Notes: generated by a model not told the origin, from the sequence alone. A stretch of 64,000 nucleotides of DNA from Adiantum capillus-veneris (GCA_014529385.2 CM043950.1:66422935-66486934); one strand, 5' to 3'. Shown: positions 31,984-44,375, counted from the stretch's first letter. Made by a program: numbers and translations.

Positions 31984-33613
31984 ATGAACCTTAGATCTGG
32001 TCGTATGCTAGGAAACCAAGGCATATTTGGAGAAACCTCCAGTAGAGTATCCATCGAAGAGAGTGTTAATCAAGGCGAGCACTTGGACACTATCCTTGAA
32101 GAAGTCTCAGACACTTTTTCAAAATCAACATCTGAAATGTCTTCGTATTCGACTCACTCAAAAACCAAAACGACAGTGCGCTATAAGCATATACTCTCTT
32201 TTTGTAAGACTAATTGCCATGGAGCTCAGGTTTATCTGGATCCCAACGAAGAGTATGCTATTCGCATTGATGACCATGGTATTGAGTTCGAAGAGGAAAT
32301 TAGGGCAAACAAACAAGGAAAAATGTACATGGATAGAAATGCAACTCAGTATTTACAAGTCAAAAACCCTGACGTGATAGACAAATGGAGGTTAGAAGTA
32401 AGCATTACAATTCCACATATGGCAGCAAAAGAAGGACCACCAACTTTAGAATTTGAGGGATATGATCAAGTTGATTTGAAGCCTTTGAAACGTCTTCGTA
32501 CAGATAATCCTAGGATCAGAGTCTATTGTTAAAAGGATAGAAATGTCAAAGATCTTCTGTGGACTTCGTATGCTAAATCAGGACAACTAACATCCATAGA
32601 TCATCTATATCTTCAAGATCAAAGATAAGGGTTCAACAGATCTACCAACCTACCTGTTTAGGGATTGTTATAACAACAACTTTGTTATGATGACTCCTGA
32701 GGAGGTGGAACAAACCAAATACCAAGGGGATTGATAGGGATTGGATATTGGGCCAAGGACCAAAAATTATTCCAAGAGATGACCTCCACGAGAGAACTTT
32801 TGAGAGTAATGTTAAAAAACCAGAAACCACCTCATCACAAAGAAAACCGAGTGACACTAAGGCCAGTCCAGGGCTACATGAGTCACTATTTCCAACAGAC
32901 TGGTTTGAAGGACTCGGAACAAGATCAACTGCCAGGAGATCGGGAGTTGAACCAAATAGACGTGCCAGACCAGCTGATTTTAAAAATGGATCAAAAAATA
33001 CAGTGGATTTGGGGATCAATACAACCACTTAGCAAGCTTTAAGCAAGTGCTAAGAGTTGAATGCATATTCGATCTTCATACTCAATTTGAGGGGTTTAGA
33101 ATAACATTAGAAGAAAAAGCATTGACATGGTTCCAAAACATTCCACCAAGGTCAATCATAGACTTTAATACATTAGCTCAAGGATTTGTAGCTGCTTGTT
33201 CCAAAACAGGGATCAAACACAATACGATAGCTCAAATCTACAACTTTAAACAGAAACAAGGTGAGTATGTTAGGGATTGTGCATTTCGAATGAAGCAATA
33301 TATTGCAAGATGCCCAGAGCTAGAGATACCTGCAAAAGAAAGACTAGTATCACTGTTTCTAGAGGGAATGCTAAACAAAGAACTTCATGCTATACTGTAT
33401 AGCATGAAGCATACAACCCTAGAAGAGTGTGTGTTGGATTCTATTGACTTAGGAGACAATTGTGATATTTTCAATGAAGAAGATGTTCCTAAGGATAACC
33501 AAAGTGAGAAAACAACATCCACCCAACCAGCACAAGTGAGAACGACTGCTGCTGCAGCACGGCTTTCAGCCATAGAAGACATGCTCAAAAGGATGAATGA
33601 CATGAAAAAGTGA
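31984..33613 (+). pseudogene. Gypsy-type Gag, broken
   Basis: The first frame (31984-32532, MNLRSGRMLGNQG...) gives an acidic N-terminal region with no known domain. A phase change region (32560-33046) follows. The second frame (33047-33613) carries the Retrotrans_gag core: FRITLEEKALTWFQNIPP, then SIIDFNTLAQGFVAACSK, then FKQKQGEYVRDCAFRMKQYI and LVSLFLEGMLNKELH. No zinc knuckle is visible after it. The core is what assembles the particle. Stops and shifts between the parts mean the protein is not made as a whole. Confidence 0.75.
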
Positions 33614-34026
33614 TAGTTAAGTCCTGTGGGATTGAATATCAACACACTTTTTCCATAGTAGACTTTGGAAAAAAATTCAATGACGAAATCATATTGGGAA
33701 GACCTTTCATGCAACAAGTACAACTCATCCAAGATTGGGGAAACAATTATCTATACTTGAAGCAAGTGGGATCAATAACAAGGGCTAATCTAAAAGATCA
33801 CACTTGTAGAGATGTCATGAAAATGCCCATACAAGAATTCAATTCAGTCTCTTTGGCTGAAACTAAGCTTCCATCTTGGTTGAACAAAGACAATCCTATT
33901 TGGATGTGCGGAGCTTCAAAAGACGGGAGCTTAAAACGAGAAGAATGTATTTTAGAAAGGGATTGCACAGACGAAGCTTATGTACCTGAACCTTTTTCAG
34001 AGTATTTGCTTGAGCCATTTGAGTAG
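33610..34026 (+). pseudogene. Retropepsin-like piece after Gag
   Basis: The 138-codon frame contains HTFSIVDFGKKF and then DEIILGRPFM, resembling the C-terminal half of a Gypsy aspartic protease, where the ILGRPFM-type strand follows the flap. The catalytic DSG/DTG triplet is not seen; upstream sequence is lost or shifted. Its start overlaps the gag stop, consistent with gag-pro order. Confidence 0.5.
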
Positions 34027-34044
34027 ACTCAAATTTTAGCGACA

Positions 34045-35254
34045 ATGGATGTATGTGTAAACACGTCTATGACTACTCAATTTTGCAATAAAGATGGCTA
34101 TGACATAATTTTCATCCAAATGATCTCAACCCTTCACATTGAAGACAAAATTCCGGAACCCAAGGACTTGATGAAAGCTCAACAAGTTTTTTCAGACCTC
34201 TACCATGATGCAACAGATGAGCTAGAAGAACACTTAGCTACCTCAGATGATTCAAGAATGGTATAGACGACTAAGAGACACTAGAAATTTGAAAGCTAGA
34301 CCTATGCCATCAGTCTCCAGTAGAACATAGTTTTTGATGCAGATAGATGTACATGATTGTGTCAAGGACAAAATCATTGGTAGATATACTTCAAACAAAA
34401 ATCCAAAAATGTCAAAAACATTGAGAAAAATGAGAAAGGAAACTCAAACAAAACCTAAAAACTAGGACAAGGATTCAACCATGACACGAGTTGAACGAAA
34501 AAAGAAATATCAAGAGTTGAGAAAAGCTCTAAAGGAGATATATACAATGGAAATGAAAACCGCTGAAGAGGATGGTAAAGATGTAATGAGTGTTCCATCC
34601 CATTACAAGAAATACACTCTTCAAGAATTAAAAATCATAGTCGAACAACCTGTTAGAGAACTACGAAAACAAGGCGAGTCCTATGAAGGGCCTGAAAACG
34701 ACTCATATTAGGGAATGTGACCCCCCTTTCTACGCTTATACAACAATCAATGCAGAAAACTATCATTCCCCTATCTTACATATAAAATTTAGGTCTCACA
34801 TGATCTAACTGAGTAAAACTAGTCAAAGAGCGTGTAGCATAATGAATGGCAACGTACTAAGGAACCACTTATATTGATAACTAGATGTACGCTCAATGTG
34901 TATTAGCTTGAATTTCAAACTATGTGCCTGTTCAACCTGCACTCTAGCTACTCGTCCAATTTTGACCCATCTAAATTACTCAAAAAACATGATTATAAAG
35001 TTGTGTTAGGTTCTCCGTGTAAATTTGCATCTATACAAACTCTTTATAGCTTTCATCCCTCTCAAATGAACTATAATCACAAAACAAGCGATTGACTCAC
35101 AAGTTTGAGGGTAGACTCTTGTTGGAAGCCATGATTTTGAAACACAAAAACTTCCTCTCATTTTCCTCTTTTCTCACTCCCCCCCCATATTTTTAACCTT
35201 GGGAGATAAATTAATGGGGGCCTACCCATAACTTATATGCTTATGTAACTTGTA

Positions 35255-35256
<2 letters not shown>
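34045..35256 (+). other. Short unrecognised frames in the pol-lacking part
   Basis: Plus frames at 34045-34266 and 34481-34711 (ERKKKYQELRKALKEIY..., Glu/Lys-rich, probably helical) do not match reverse transcriptase, RNase H or integrase. The rest, 34712-35256, holds no frame of note. These may be remains of an extra element gene. Confidence 0.4.

Positions 35257-35291
<35 letters not shown>
35257..35291. repeat. Homopolymer of 35 C residues
   Basis: An uninterrupted run of 35 C followed by TCTCTCTCG. Such runs are rare and unstable. The opposite strand would be G35. Confidence 0.95.
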
Positions 35292-35293
<2 letters not shown>

Positions 35294-35410
35294 TCTCTCG
35301 CACTTACGTGGTGCGGTAAGTTTTCCATGGTGAATCCCCCGAGATCGTGATAGATTCTCTGCAAGGAGAACTAGAGGACGGGATGACTGTCATCACTGAT
35401 CTAAAGAAAG

Positions 35411-35947
35411 TTGAAAGCTGAAGAGTTGAAAGAGTTGAAAGCTGAAGCTCAACAACATCAGCTAGCCAAAGTGAAGCAACAAAAGGAAATGGAGGAGCTA
35501 GGTGAACTTCTCACGAAGTTGTCAGACACCTATAAGACCAAGAATGAACAACTGACAAAGGTTACCAACGAACTCTTAACTACAACTCTGTCAGTTCAAA
35601 AGATCCAAGTACAGCTTGACGTGGCAAATGCTTCACTACAATACTTAGAAAACAAGATCAACAATCAGGCAAACTTCTTGTGATAGATACGAGAAAGTCC
35701 CGTAGTTGCCTCGATCAAAGGTATAGACGAAGTGTATAAAGCACTAGAGAAAAAGAATAAAGATCTTGAGCTAGAGTTAATGCTAGAGCAGTCACAACAC
35801 AGAGACCTTGCATTAATGCGGGTACAAAGAGAAGAAGAGCTACTCAAGGAGATAGCAGAGCTCAAGAGAGTTAATCAGCTACTGCGAGATGGAAAGCAAG
35901 AGATGCAGGACAAAGCAGGTACATCAGAACAATCCCACATTGATTAA
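35411..35947 (+). pseudogene. Coiled-coil reading frames, unknown function
   Basis: Frames 35411-35683 and 35732-35947 are very rich in Glu, Lys, Leu and Gln with heptad spacing (KELKAEAQQHQLAKVKQQKEM; LELELMLEQSQHRDLALMRV). They are separated by one stop and probably formed one coiled-coil protein of the retroelement. No known domain was recognised. The second part is duplicated in tandem just downstream. Confidence 0.45.
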
Positions 35948-36155
35948 CTCTAGAGAAAAAGAATAAAGATCTTGAGCTAGAGTTAATGCTAGAGCAGTCA
36001 CAACACAGAGACCTTGCATTAATGCGGGTACAAAGATAAGAAGAGCTACTCAAGGAGATATCAGAGCTCAAGAGAGTTAATTAGCTACTTCGAGATGGAA
36101 AGCAAGAGACGCAGGACGAAGCAGGTACATCAAAAAAATCCCACATTGATATTCC
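35744..36155 (+). repeat. Tandem duplication, 206-bp period
   Basis: CTAGAGAAAAAGAATAAAGA through CAATCCCACATTGAT occurs at 35744-35949 and again from 35950 with a handful of changes, two of which create stops in the duplicate (AGATAAGAA and GTTAATTAGC). Confidence 0.92.
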
Positions 36156-36868
36156 CTCAGTCTCTTACGTTGAGATGGAAACATAGCTGACAGAAGGGCT
36201 AGGTGGAGAAGAAGACTTTCAAGTACCAATACCAAATGCAGATCAAGTGCCAATGGTCCAAATATCAAAAGTTGAAGAAGATGCACTTAAGGAGCAGCTT
36301 GCTGAGGAGACGGATGAGCAATGGGAAGCAACGATGGATTAAGAGTTGAGATTTCTTCATTCTGTCAATGTTACTCAACTCATTACCAACCAAATCAATG
36401 CACAATGGCATAAAAAATCACTGCCATATCCCTTGATCAAGGTAGAGCTGCTATGCTTTAGGTTAAGAAACAACTATATAAAGACATGCAAACAGGAGAC
36501 GCAGATGAAGTCCACCCCAAGTGGAGAAAGAGCTGATTGAACAAGAATCCTAGATACTTGATTCTATTCACAAGAGCACCCACGACACTTCAAAAAGACC
36601 CGACTTTTTGTCTTGTACCAAGAGTAAGGACGTGGCAAGCACATGAGGCATTAACAAAGAAGCGGACTACATAGCTGAATTATCCGAGATTGCTAGCTCC
36701 AAAAAAGCGAATGCCGACAGAGAAATACATGGTGAAAACCCTAACAAGCGCCATGGCATTCTTCAAAATTTTCCCTGATCTTTCATGTGCTATGCTCTAT
36801 AAAATTTTTTGAATGCTGCTCACATGCATTGAAGTTTTCATGAGCCAGAGCAAGCAGGAGCACCGTGG

Positions 36869-37225
36869 ATGTCCTTCCTCGAGGGAAATATGGGTCTATG
36901 CTACGACCTAAGTGGCCAACCTCCCGAAGAATTCCTTTATGGCTTCTACGCCCGCTGCATGTTCTTGCCATCTCATAGTATGATGGCGTTTGAGGAAGCA
37001 TTCTACACAGGGTTTTTCACTTTGCGAATGAAGATTTTTGGGCCAGTGATCAGAAACCTGACTTCAAGATTCGTAGGCTACTCTGCCATCGAGCTAAAGA
37101 ACAGAGTCACTGTGCAATTTTTGCAGGTTCCAAACAAAGAAAGAAAGGTTACATATGAGAAAGCCTTACATGCACTTAAAGACCACCTCGCCAGTCGTCA
37201 ACTCGAAGATTATTTCAGCCCATAA
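36869..37225 (+). other. 118-codon open frame upstream of the right LTR, unrecognised
   Basis: The frame (MSFLEGNMGLCYDLSGQPPE...) is the last in the element, ending 40 bases before the right LTR. It has a plausible globular composition with Phe, Tyr and Arg clusters (FYARCMFLP, FGPVIRNLTSRFVG) and a Lys-rich end. It matches no domain I know. It could be an element accessory gene or a captured fragment. Confidence 0.4.
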
Positions 37226-37264
37226 AGCTGTGTCAAGGGACGACATAGGCGAGGAGGGGAGGAA

Positions 37265-38126
37265 AGTTAGCAGCAAGCTAACTCGGATACCATTTTTTGG
37301 AGCTCTCATTGTAAAAACATTTATTATTGTGATGAATTGGGAATATTGTAACTCCTTTTTTCGGATAAAATTTGTAATGAGCTGGGGTGTATCAACCTGT
37401 CCTTAGTTAGAGCTCCCAGATTATTAGTTTTGACCCAGGTATAAAAGCCAATTTTTGTAAGTTATTTTTAAGTTTTGGATAATAAAATACACAGTGTGAG
37501 CTAATGATGCTCACTCTCTCATTCTCGCGCTTCCTACTCCCTCCTCGGTTGTCACATTGCAGTCGCGTCTGTTGCGTTGCAACCGCAAGTAAGAGCTCTA
37601 CGAATTGACGTAAGCATTTCACGATATTTTGTAGCTTTTGGCGTTGTGACTCGCGGCCTAATTTCATCATAAGTAGGAATTTACACTTTAAAATCACAAA
37701 CTAAGTATAGGTGGGGTATTGGGGGATCATTGCTAAGCATTTAGATGCATTCTGGGTTGAAAACAACTAGGTCAAAATTCCAATGCTGTTAATAATTGCG
37801 ATTTTTGCACTTGACCTCAAGTAGGATTTGAGACCATAAGCATTTGTGCTTAGGTCTTATAAACATGTCCTAGAAGTTTCATTACGTTTGGATGTCATTT
37901 GATGCTATAACAGATGTGATTTGTTTGCTGATGAGCGATTAGCTTTTGGTGATTTCTGTCATTTGAGTGTAGCTGGAGATAGATGCGAGCTGCTTGTTGT
38001 TTTCCAAAAGATTGACAACCTCTTGTAGCCTCTATGCAGTAGTCGAGTCAGCTTCATCCATGGATTGACAATTATATTCGTGGTTCTCGCTACGTCTGCA
38101 ACAATAAGATAGGAGTGCGTTCCACA
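37265..38126 (+). repeat. Right LTR of the 28.8-38.1 kb element
   Basis: About 862 bases, starting AGTTAGCAGC (the usual TG appears mutated to AG) after the purine tract GAGGAGGGGAGGAA and ending TTCCACA. It matches the left LTR with many small differences and a few short deletions. Confidence 0.8.
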
Positions 38127-38388
38127 AGGTCTCAATCATATCTAATCACTAGATCCTCTTAACTTTTTGGGTGTTAGTGCAACCCCACCGACCACTCCCC
38201 CACTTTTGAATTTGAAAATTTTTGTCACTTTTTCCTCCCCCCCTTTTGGAGGTGTTGCAAATGTCTTTCTCTCTCTACACCCTCTCTCTTGAACGAGTTT
38301 GGAGGGTTATGCTTGGGTTTAGGCTTCTCTTTTCTCTAGAAGCCATAGCATGCAGATGTGAAGCTCCTCTATCTCCCTCATTCTCTGC

Positions 38389-38391
<3 letters not shown>

Positions 38392-38424
<33 letters not shown>
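38392..38424. repeat. (TC)n microsatellite
   Basis: About 16 TC units, in a CT-rich stretch. Confidence 0.9.
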
Positions 38425-38427
<3 letters not shown>

Positions 38428-38486
38428 ATAGCTCACCATAGCTCTTTCTCTCTCTATTGTACATTGGTGCTACACATCCTTGCAAG

Positions 38487-38585
38487 CTCCAACTCCAACT
38501 CCACCTCCATCTCCATCTCTAGCTACACCTGCACCTCCATCTCCATCTCCATTTCCATCTTTATCTCCATCTCCATCTCTAGCTA
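38487..38585. repeat. CTCCAT hexanucleotide array
   Basis: CTCCAACTCCAACTCC passes into CTCCATCTCCAT units. The longer block CTCCATCTCTAGCTACA occurs twice. The 89-codon plus frame over it (38464-38733) reads Ser-Ile-Ser-Ile because of the repeat; the part after 38585 is not repetitive. Confidence 0.85.
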
Positions 38586-39037
38586 CAATGGATATGTGAG
38601 ACATAACCAACAAGCCTTCAAAGTTCAAATTACATGCGATTTGGAGCATGACTATTCCACGTTGAAAAGAAATCGAGAGAGTGCGTCTATTTTGATGGAC
38701 ATGCTACGATTGCAAAGGGAGGAAAGCCATTGACCTTTGGACGGATGGTGTGACTTAACCCCTTGATACATAAACACGTGCATCTCATCCATTCCACAAT
38801 ATCACGCAGCTCTTATGCTTTTCGGGTGACGGTTACCACATATTGTTAGGCTATTGCCAGAGGCTTTACACTTTTTACTTGCAAGAGCTGTCGACACGCA
38901 ATCAAATTCAAACAAAACTAGACGTGTTTCAAGTTGCAAGCTTAGCTAAAAAGGAACAACTTCGGGCCTCAACCTTGACAACAAAGAAGCAATTCATGGT
39001 GCAAATAGAAAAATTAAGGAAGCAAATTCTTGTAGAG
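38586..39037 (+). pseudogene. Left part of the transposase-like locus, cut by the chromovirus
   Basis: Two plus frames, one ending at 38733 and one opening at 38843, are helical and Lys/Gln/Glu-rich (LSTRNQIQTKLDVFQ, KKQFMVQIEKLRKQ). The second is interrupted by the LTR insertion at 39038. If the insertion and one target copy are removed mentally, the frame continues for ~30 codons beyond 52949 before a stop. No domain is recognisable in this part, so its link to the transposase-like pieces downstream is positional. Confidence 0.4.
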
Positions 39038-39728
39038 TGTAATGGAAATGGCCTATGAACTTTGAAAATAGCAGAAACAAGAGAATTAATGTGAGAATTT
39101 TCATGAGACTACTTTGAAAACAGAGAGGGTGAACTTAACTAGCGGTAGCAACGTAACCATTATACTTAATTAGCTTGGCATAAACAATACTTTTACAAGG
39201 GAGAGAGAGTTAGAGAACATGAGAATAGTTGAGGACCGGATTTATGTGGAGCCGGTCCCCCCTCCGATAGGCTTTTATATTATAGATTCTCCCATAAAGA
39301 GAGACCTAGTACAATACAATATTTGTGTTCCTTGTGACTTAGGTGATGCAATGAAGATGGGAAACTTCATGCATCACAAGCATAACATAATACTTTGTAA
39401 AAGCATTAACCATCCCCAACCTCAATCCCCAGGTCTCAAGCACCTTCGAAGGTGGAGAGAGCTAGCGGGAAATGAGGGTAGGGAAGAGGAAGAAGAAACA
39501 TTCATAGGAGAAAGAAATAGTTCCTCACTTATTATCACTCTTCTTGCTTAGCATACATAATAGCATAGTAATGAAGATGGAGAAGATGGCAAGCTTAAGC
39601 ATTGAAGCATGGATATTGGTTGGATATGCATCCCATATCCAAGAGTGTTGGTGTAGGCTCTCAACTTCTCAACAAGAAGCTTGGATAAGGAGATGGAGCT
39701 CTTGCACTTTTCACTTTGCACTTCACAC

Positions 39729-39796
<68 letters not shown>

Positions 39797-40713
39797 AGAG
39801 TATACCCTGCAAGCAAGCTCCTAGCTTCCTTGGTCGACCCCCCCTTGTAGCTCAAGCTGGAAGTTGATTGGACCCTACAAGCCTAGCCAATCACATGCAT
39901 AGTGTATATCAATCAACCATGCTAGCCTTGGGACAAGTGTCCCCCTTTCCCATTTGAGAGAGAGGAATTGATAAATGCATAAAATATTAATTAAATTAGC
40001 TAAATTATGATTGCCAATTGGACCCCTTGAGAGGCCAACCAATAGGCTTTAGACACCTTATGAGGGCAACATGGAGAGGAACTTGACATATGTCCTTGTT
40101 GCTTCCTTGGACTAGGCTTGCCTTGGACTAGGCTTGCCTTGTGTGAAGGTGTGTGTGTTCTCTCTCTTGTCCCTACTTGTAGGGATGTCCCCCTCCTTGT
40201 AGGGATCCTTGTTGACTTTTGGAACACCTTAAGCCCCTCATGCTTGGAGAAGGTTCCCACCTCAAGATCAACTCTATCAAGCTTTAAGAAGGTTCCCACA
40301 TCAAGATCATCCCTAACACCTGAAGCACGAAAACCACCTCAAGCACCTTAGTCTTCAAGCATGACAAGCACCTCAACCACCTTAGTCATCAAGCATGACA
40401 AGCATCTCAAGCTTGGGTCGGGTTTCCACCTCAAACACAACCCTAACTTGCCTAAGGTCAAATGAATTTTTAACACTAACTTTTGGAGGTCTTTAATGAA
40501 GCTAACCCTAAGGTCTTTAAGCTTCATTAGCTAGCCTTTCTCTTTGACATACCATCTCTCATTTGAACCCCGTTAACCTTGGCCCCGTGTTGAGATAGAT
40601 CCATAAGCACATGTCTATATTCTAACCCTTGTTTCCGTTTATTTTCTACCATTAAATGATCATTTTAATATGAGAAAATCTTTTGGGTTGGTTAGATATT
40701 AAATTTTATGACA
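39038..40713 (-). repeat. 3' LTR of the chromovirus
   Basis: 1676 bases. It includes an (AG)n tract at 39732-39792 and, near 39965-40055, about 90 bases not found in the other LTR. The open frames inside it have no similarity to proteins. Confidence 0.88.
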
Positions 40714-41159
40714 TTACCTCTCTCTTGAAATCATAGTCGTTCTCGACTATGAGGTAGAAGAGATAAAGCCTTAGTCATTAGTCGATTATGACTAAGGCTT
40801 TATCTCGACTATGAGGTAGAAGAGATAAAGCCTTAGTCATTAGTCGATGTTTCTTAGCAGGTAGAGGATCCCTTTTCACCCTACGACATCATTCCAAGAT
40901 GGATAACTAATCCAATTGGTGCTTGGGAGACATAGCTGTGGTAAGCATGTATGCTCTTTAGTCCATTTTATTCTCCCAAAGTAGAGTGACAAATTCTACT
41001 TGGTGTTTGAGAGACGTCGTCATCACAAACATGATTCTAAGCATGTATAATCCTTAAATTTGTGCACAATAAAAAGAAAATTAGTCTTATAAGACAAAAA
41101 TATTGATCATTTAAAAGAAACATGTAAATTTGCTTAGTCTAATGTAGCATTGTAAGCAT
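40714..41159 (-). repeat. Duplicated 45-base block with hairpin upstream of the polypurine tract
   Basis: The block TCTCGACTATGAGGTAGAAG through TTAGTCGA occurs identically at 40741-40785 and 40803-40847. The 17 bases between contain ATGACTAAGGCTTTA, the reverse complement of TAAAGCCTTAGTCAT inside each copy, so a 15-bp stem can form. The polypurine tract on the minus strand (TTCAAGAGAGAGGTAA) abuts the LTR. The remainder (40848-41159) is non-coding. Confidence 0.85.
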
Positions 41160-42846
41160 TGACAAGGTTCATACTATCCTTAAGTTGTATCCCTTGCATC
41201 CATCTAGCATCTTCAAAAGGATAATTTTTGAACTTAATAAGATATTATTGCATAATTTTACCATGTCGTACTCCCTTGTCCTCATGCCAAATGAGAGCTT
41301 TGGGTTGTAGCACCTCTTCTTGGTCTTCAATTTCTGGGGGTTCTTCAATAGCTGGTTCACTTGGTGGCTCTCCTTTGTAGGGCTTAAGTAGGCTCACATG
41401 AAAAGAATTATGTATGAGCCAATGGTTGGGCAACTTGAGTTGATAAGCCATGTCATTGATTGGCTTCAATATTTGAAAAGGACCATAGTATCTTTTTGCT
41501 AGTTTAGCATAATACTTTTGATGGCCCCTAGGAGTTTAGCATAATACTTTTGATGGCCCGTAGGATTTTTGCTCGTCGTTGCCTCAATTGAGCCTTGGGA
41601 AACTTGAGTAAGACTCAATCATTTTCTTTGAATGTTAAGGTCCTTTTGTGCTTATCAACAACAACCTTTTGCCTTTATTGAGAGATGGATATAACGTCCT
41701 TAATCTTTTGGAAAGATTCTTGTAGGTCACGGCTATACTCATCGACAATGAAGATATTGCCATGTACTTTAAGTAGCAAGGGACTTTTAGGTTTTCTCTC
41801 TATGATCTCAAAAGGTGCCTTTCCCGTAGTAGTATGGATAGTATTATTGTATGCATACTCTACAAGGGGTACATATTTTTCTCATTGTGAGCGTAGATCT
41901 ACTTCTGTAACATAAGTCTTTAGTAGATCGAGTATCGTAAGATTGGCTATCTCACTTTGGCCATATGTTTGTGGGTGATAAGCTGAAGAAAAATTCAATC
42001 TTGTACCTAGATTTTCAAAGAGACCTTTCCAAAAATTACTTTTCATTCTAGGATCTCTATCTGACACGATGGATGTTGGCAATCCATGATGTTTGAAAAT
42101 TTTAGATATGAAGAGGGTTGCCATTTGGTGTACCTTAATAGTCTTTTGACATGAATAAAAAAGTTTGCTTGCTTGCTAAACCTATCGACTATTGTCCATA
42201 TTCTTGTATTCCCATGGATAGACTTGGGTAATCCAAAGATAAAATCCATGGATATTACTCTCCCATGTTGAATTAGGGATTGGCAATGGCTAGAGTAATC
42301 CAAGTTGCTTTCCTCTATCATACTTGGTCTTTTGACATACCACACATTTTCAAAAATACTCTTGTATATCTACTTTCATGGTTGGCCAATAGAAGTACGT
42401 CTCTACTCCTCAAAGAGTAGATTGAATACCTCTATGCCCCGCATAGAGGTATAGGGAGGAGCATGGGATTCATACATGACTTTCTCACGAAGGGAGTGGT
42501 AATACATAGCCTACTGCCATGGAGAAGATAACCATCCTACAAGGTGAATGGTTCTTCTTTTTTCTCCAATGCAAGGGTTGACATTATGTCTTTAAAGTTT
42601 GGGTCAGTAGCATACTCATCTATCATAGAAGATAGATCATTGTGAGTTTCTATGGACACTGCATTGACTCTTGGTCGTCATGAAAGTGCATCCTTGATTA
42701 TGCTTACCGAAAATGTGAGCAATATGAAAATAAAATTGCAAAAGAAATTTTTCCCACCTCATTTGTTTGTCAAAAAGCTTGGTTTGCGTCATGAGGTACT
42801 TAAGACTTTGGTGGTCCATTCGAAAAATAAATGGAGGCCCCAATAG
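41160..42846 (-). pseudogene. Chromovirus RNase H, integrase and chromodomain, broken
   Basis: Read on the minus strand: RNase H end (FRMDHQSLKYLMTQ, 42637-42843), integrase zinc region and first core motif (GRVISMDFIFGLPKS in 42043-42345), second core part (SIVSDRDPRM and SSAYHPQTYGQSE in 41882-42124), and the post-integrase linker (NDMAYQLKLP, HNSFHVSLLKPY in 41245-41469). In a shifted frame before 41250 comes a chromodomain-like end (YLIKFKNYPFEDARWM). Each part lies in a different phase. The chromodomain identifies a chromovirus; such domains bind modified histone H3 tails and steer integration. Confidence 0.85.
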
Positions 42847-43023
42847 ATAGTGCTTCCATGTGTCTAGGGCATGTAGAGCAACTAAAATCTCTTTTCCCTA
42901 TATGCCCAAGACTCGTTCATTGGCATTGATCCTTCAGCTCTCATATGCTATGGCATGTCCTTCTTGAAGCAAGACCGCTCCAAGGCAATCACCACAAGCA
43001 TCACATTGGACTTCAACTGGCTT

Positions 43024-44247
43024 TTAGAGATCTACAAGTATAAGGACTATTTGGGAGGTAAGCTTCTCTTTGAGCTTGTCAAAAGCATTTTGTTCTTTAG
43101 CAGTCCATAAGTACTTAACGTTTTTCTTTTTTAAGTCATGTAATGGTCCTGCTATTTGAGAGAATTTTGCTATGAAGCATCTATAGTATGCACACATACC
43201 AAGAAAGCTTCGTAGCTCATGTAGATTTTTTGGATTAGGCCATGCTTTTATTACCTCCAGCTTTGATGGATCCATACGGATATCATCTTGAGAGATAATA
43301 TGATGTAAGTATTGAATCTCTTGAAGGAAAAATTCGTTCTTTTTTTGGTTGATAAAAAGCTTGTTCTCCCTCAAAGCTTGAAAAATTACTTGGAGATGTT
43401 GCTTGTGCTCCTCCAAGGACTTGGAGTAGATGATGGTATCATCAAAGAACACTCCAATGAATTTGCGGTAAGGTCTAAAGATTTTCTCCATTAAACGGTT
43501 GAATGCGGCCGGTGCATTAGTCAAGCCAAAAGGAATGACTAGATATTCATAAAGACCAAACATTGTATGGAACACGGTCTTTAGGATATCTTCATTCACT
43601 ATCCTTATTTGATGATAGCCACTTTTAAGGTCAAACTTACTGAATTAGGTTGAACCTTGTAGCTTATCAAACCTACTTTCTACCCGCGGTACGTGAAATC
43701 TGTTTTTGATAGTGATATGGTTTAGCGTTTGATAGTCCACACACATGCGGTATGTACCATATTTCTTTTGCACTAAAAGGATTGGAGAACAAAAGGGAGA
43801 GGAGCTAGGCCTCACCATCCCTTTGTCTACCAATTCGTGTACTTGCCTCATGATCTCCTCTTGTTGAGCTCGGGAAACTCAATAAGGAGGCTTGCTAGGT
43901 GGTGAGCTTCCTGATAGGAGCTCAATTTGATGGTCATCATCCCCTTGTTTTGGAGGTAAGTCCAAATAGATATCATCGACGAAAACATCTTGGAATCCAT
44001 TTAGAAATTTAGACAAGTCTAACTGTTCTTGATTCCTACCATCTTCACTTAATAAAACACTAGCGTCATTTAGAGAGTCTTTGACAAAAATCATGTACGT
44101 AGAGACTGAGCTTTTCATTGACTTATCAAAAGCAGGTGAATTTACAAGTGGTATAGTACGACTGAATTCACTAGAATCTATATACATTCTCTTTTCCCTA
44201 TAGGTGAAGTAGATTCTCCTTTCATGAAACTTCATGGTGGCAGCCAT
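43024..44247 (-). pseudogene. Chromovirus protease end and reverse transcriptase, broken
   Basis: 43879-44247 covers the protease-RT linker (FVDDIYLDLPPKQGDDDHQI, typical of the start of the RT domain). 43645-43851 carries MVRPSSSPFCSPILLVQKK and RMCVDYQTLNHIT. 43024-43599 holds YLVIPFGLTNAPAAFNRLM and FFDDTIIYSKS, where the usual YVDD or FVDD has become FFDD, then the RNase H connection (HELRSFLGMCAYYRCFI). A stop near 43640 and shifts break the frame. Order and motifs are those of Gypsy pol. Confidence 0.88.
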
Positions 44248-44375
44248 GCGGTTGAACCATGGTGCCCCTAGGATAACATCCTCATGTTGGAGAGGATAGA
44301 TAAAAAAATTTCTTTGTCGATGTAGCTTTGGACATGAAGCCTCAAGTTCCCAATCAAGGGAGTAATAGGGGCTTG

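Larger units (their letters stand above)
28813..38126 (+). mobile_element. Large LTR retrotransposon with Athila-like primer site, gag but no pol
   Basis: Terminal repeats lie at 28813-29724 and 37265-38126, with a primer site after the first and a purine-rich tract before the second. The interior has a 2.2-kb leader, a decayed Gag, a protease-like piece and several Glu/Lys-rich frames, but no reverse-transcriptase YxDD, RNase H or integrase motif. Flanking five bases read GGGTA and AGGTC, only three matching, so the target duplication is not clear. The layout fits a large non-autonomous (TR-GAG-like) Gypsy element. Divergence between the repeats and stops in gag indicate age. Confidence 0.8.

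Noticed and set aside
36869-37225. 118-codon frame as an envelope gene of the LTR element
   Set aside because: No signal peptide, transmembrane segment or glycoprotein features are visible.
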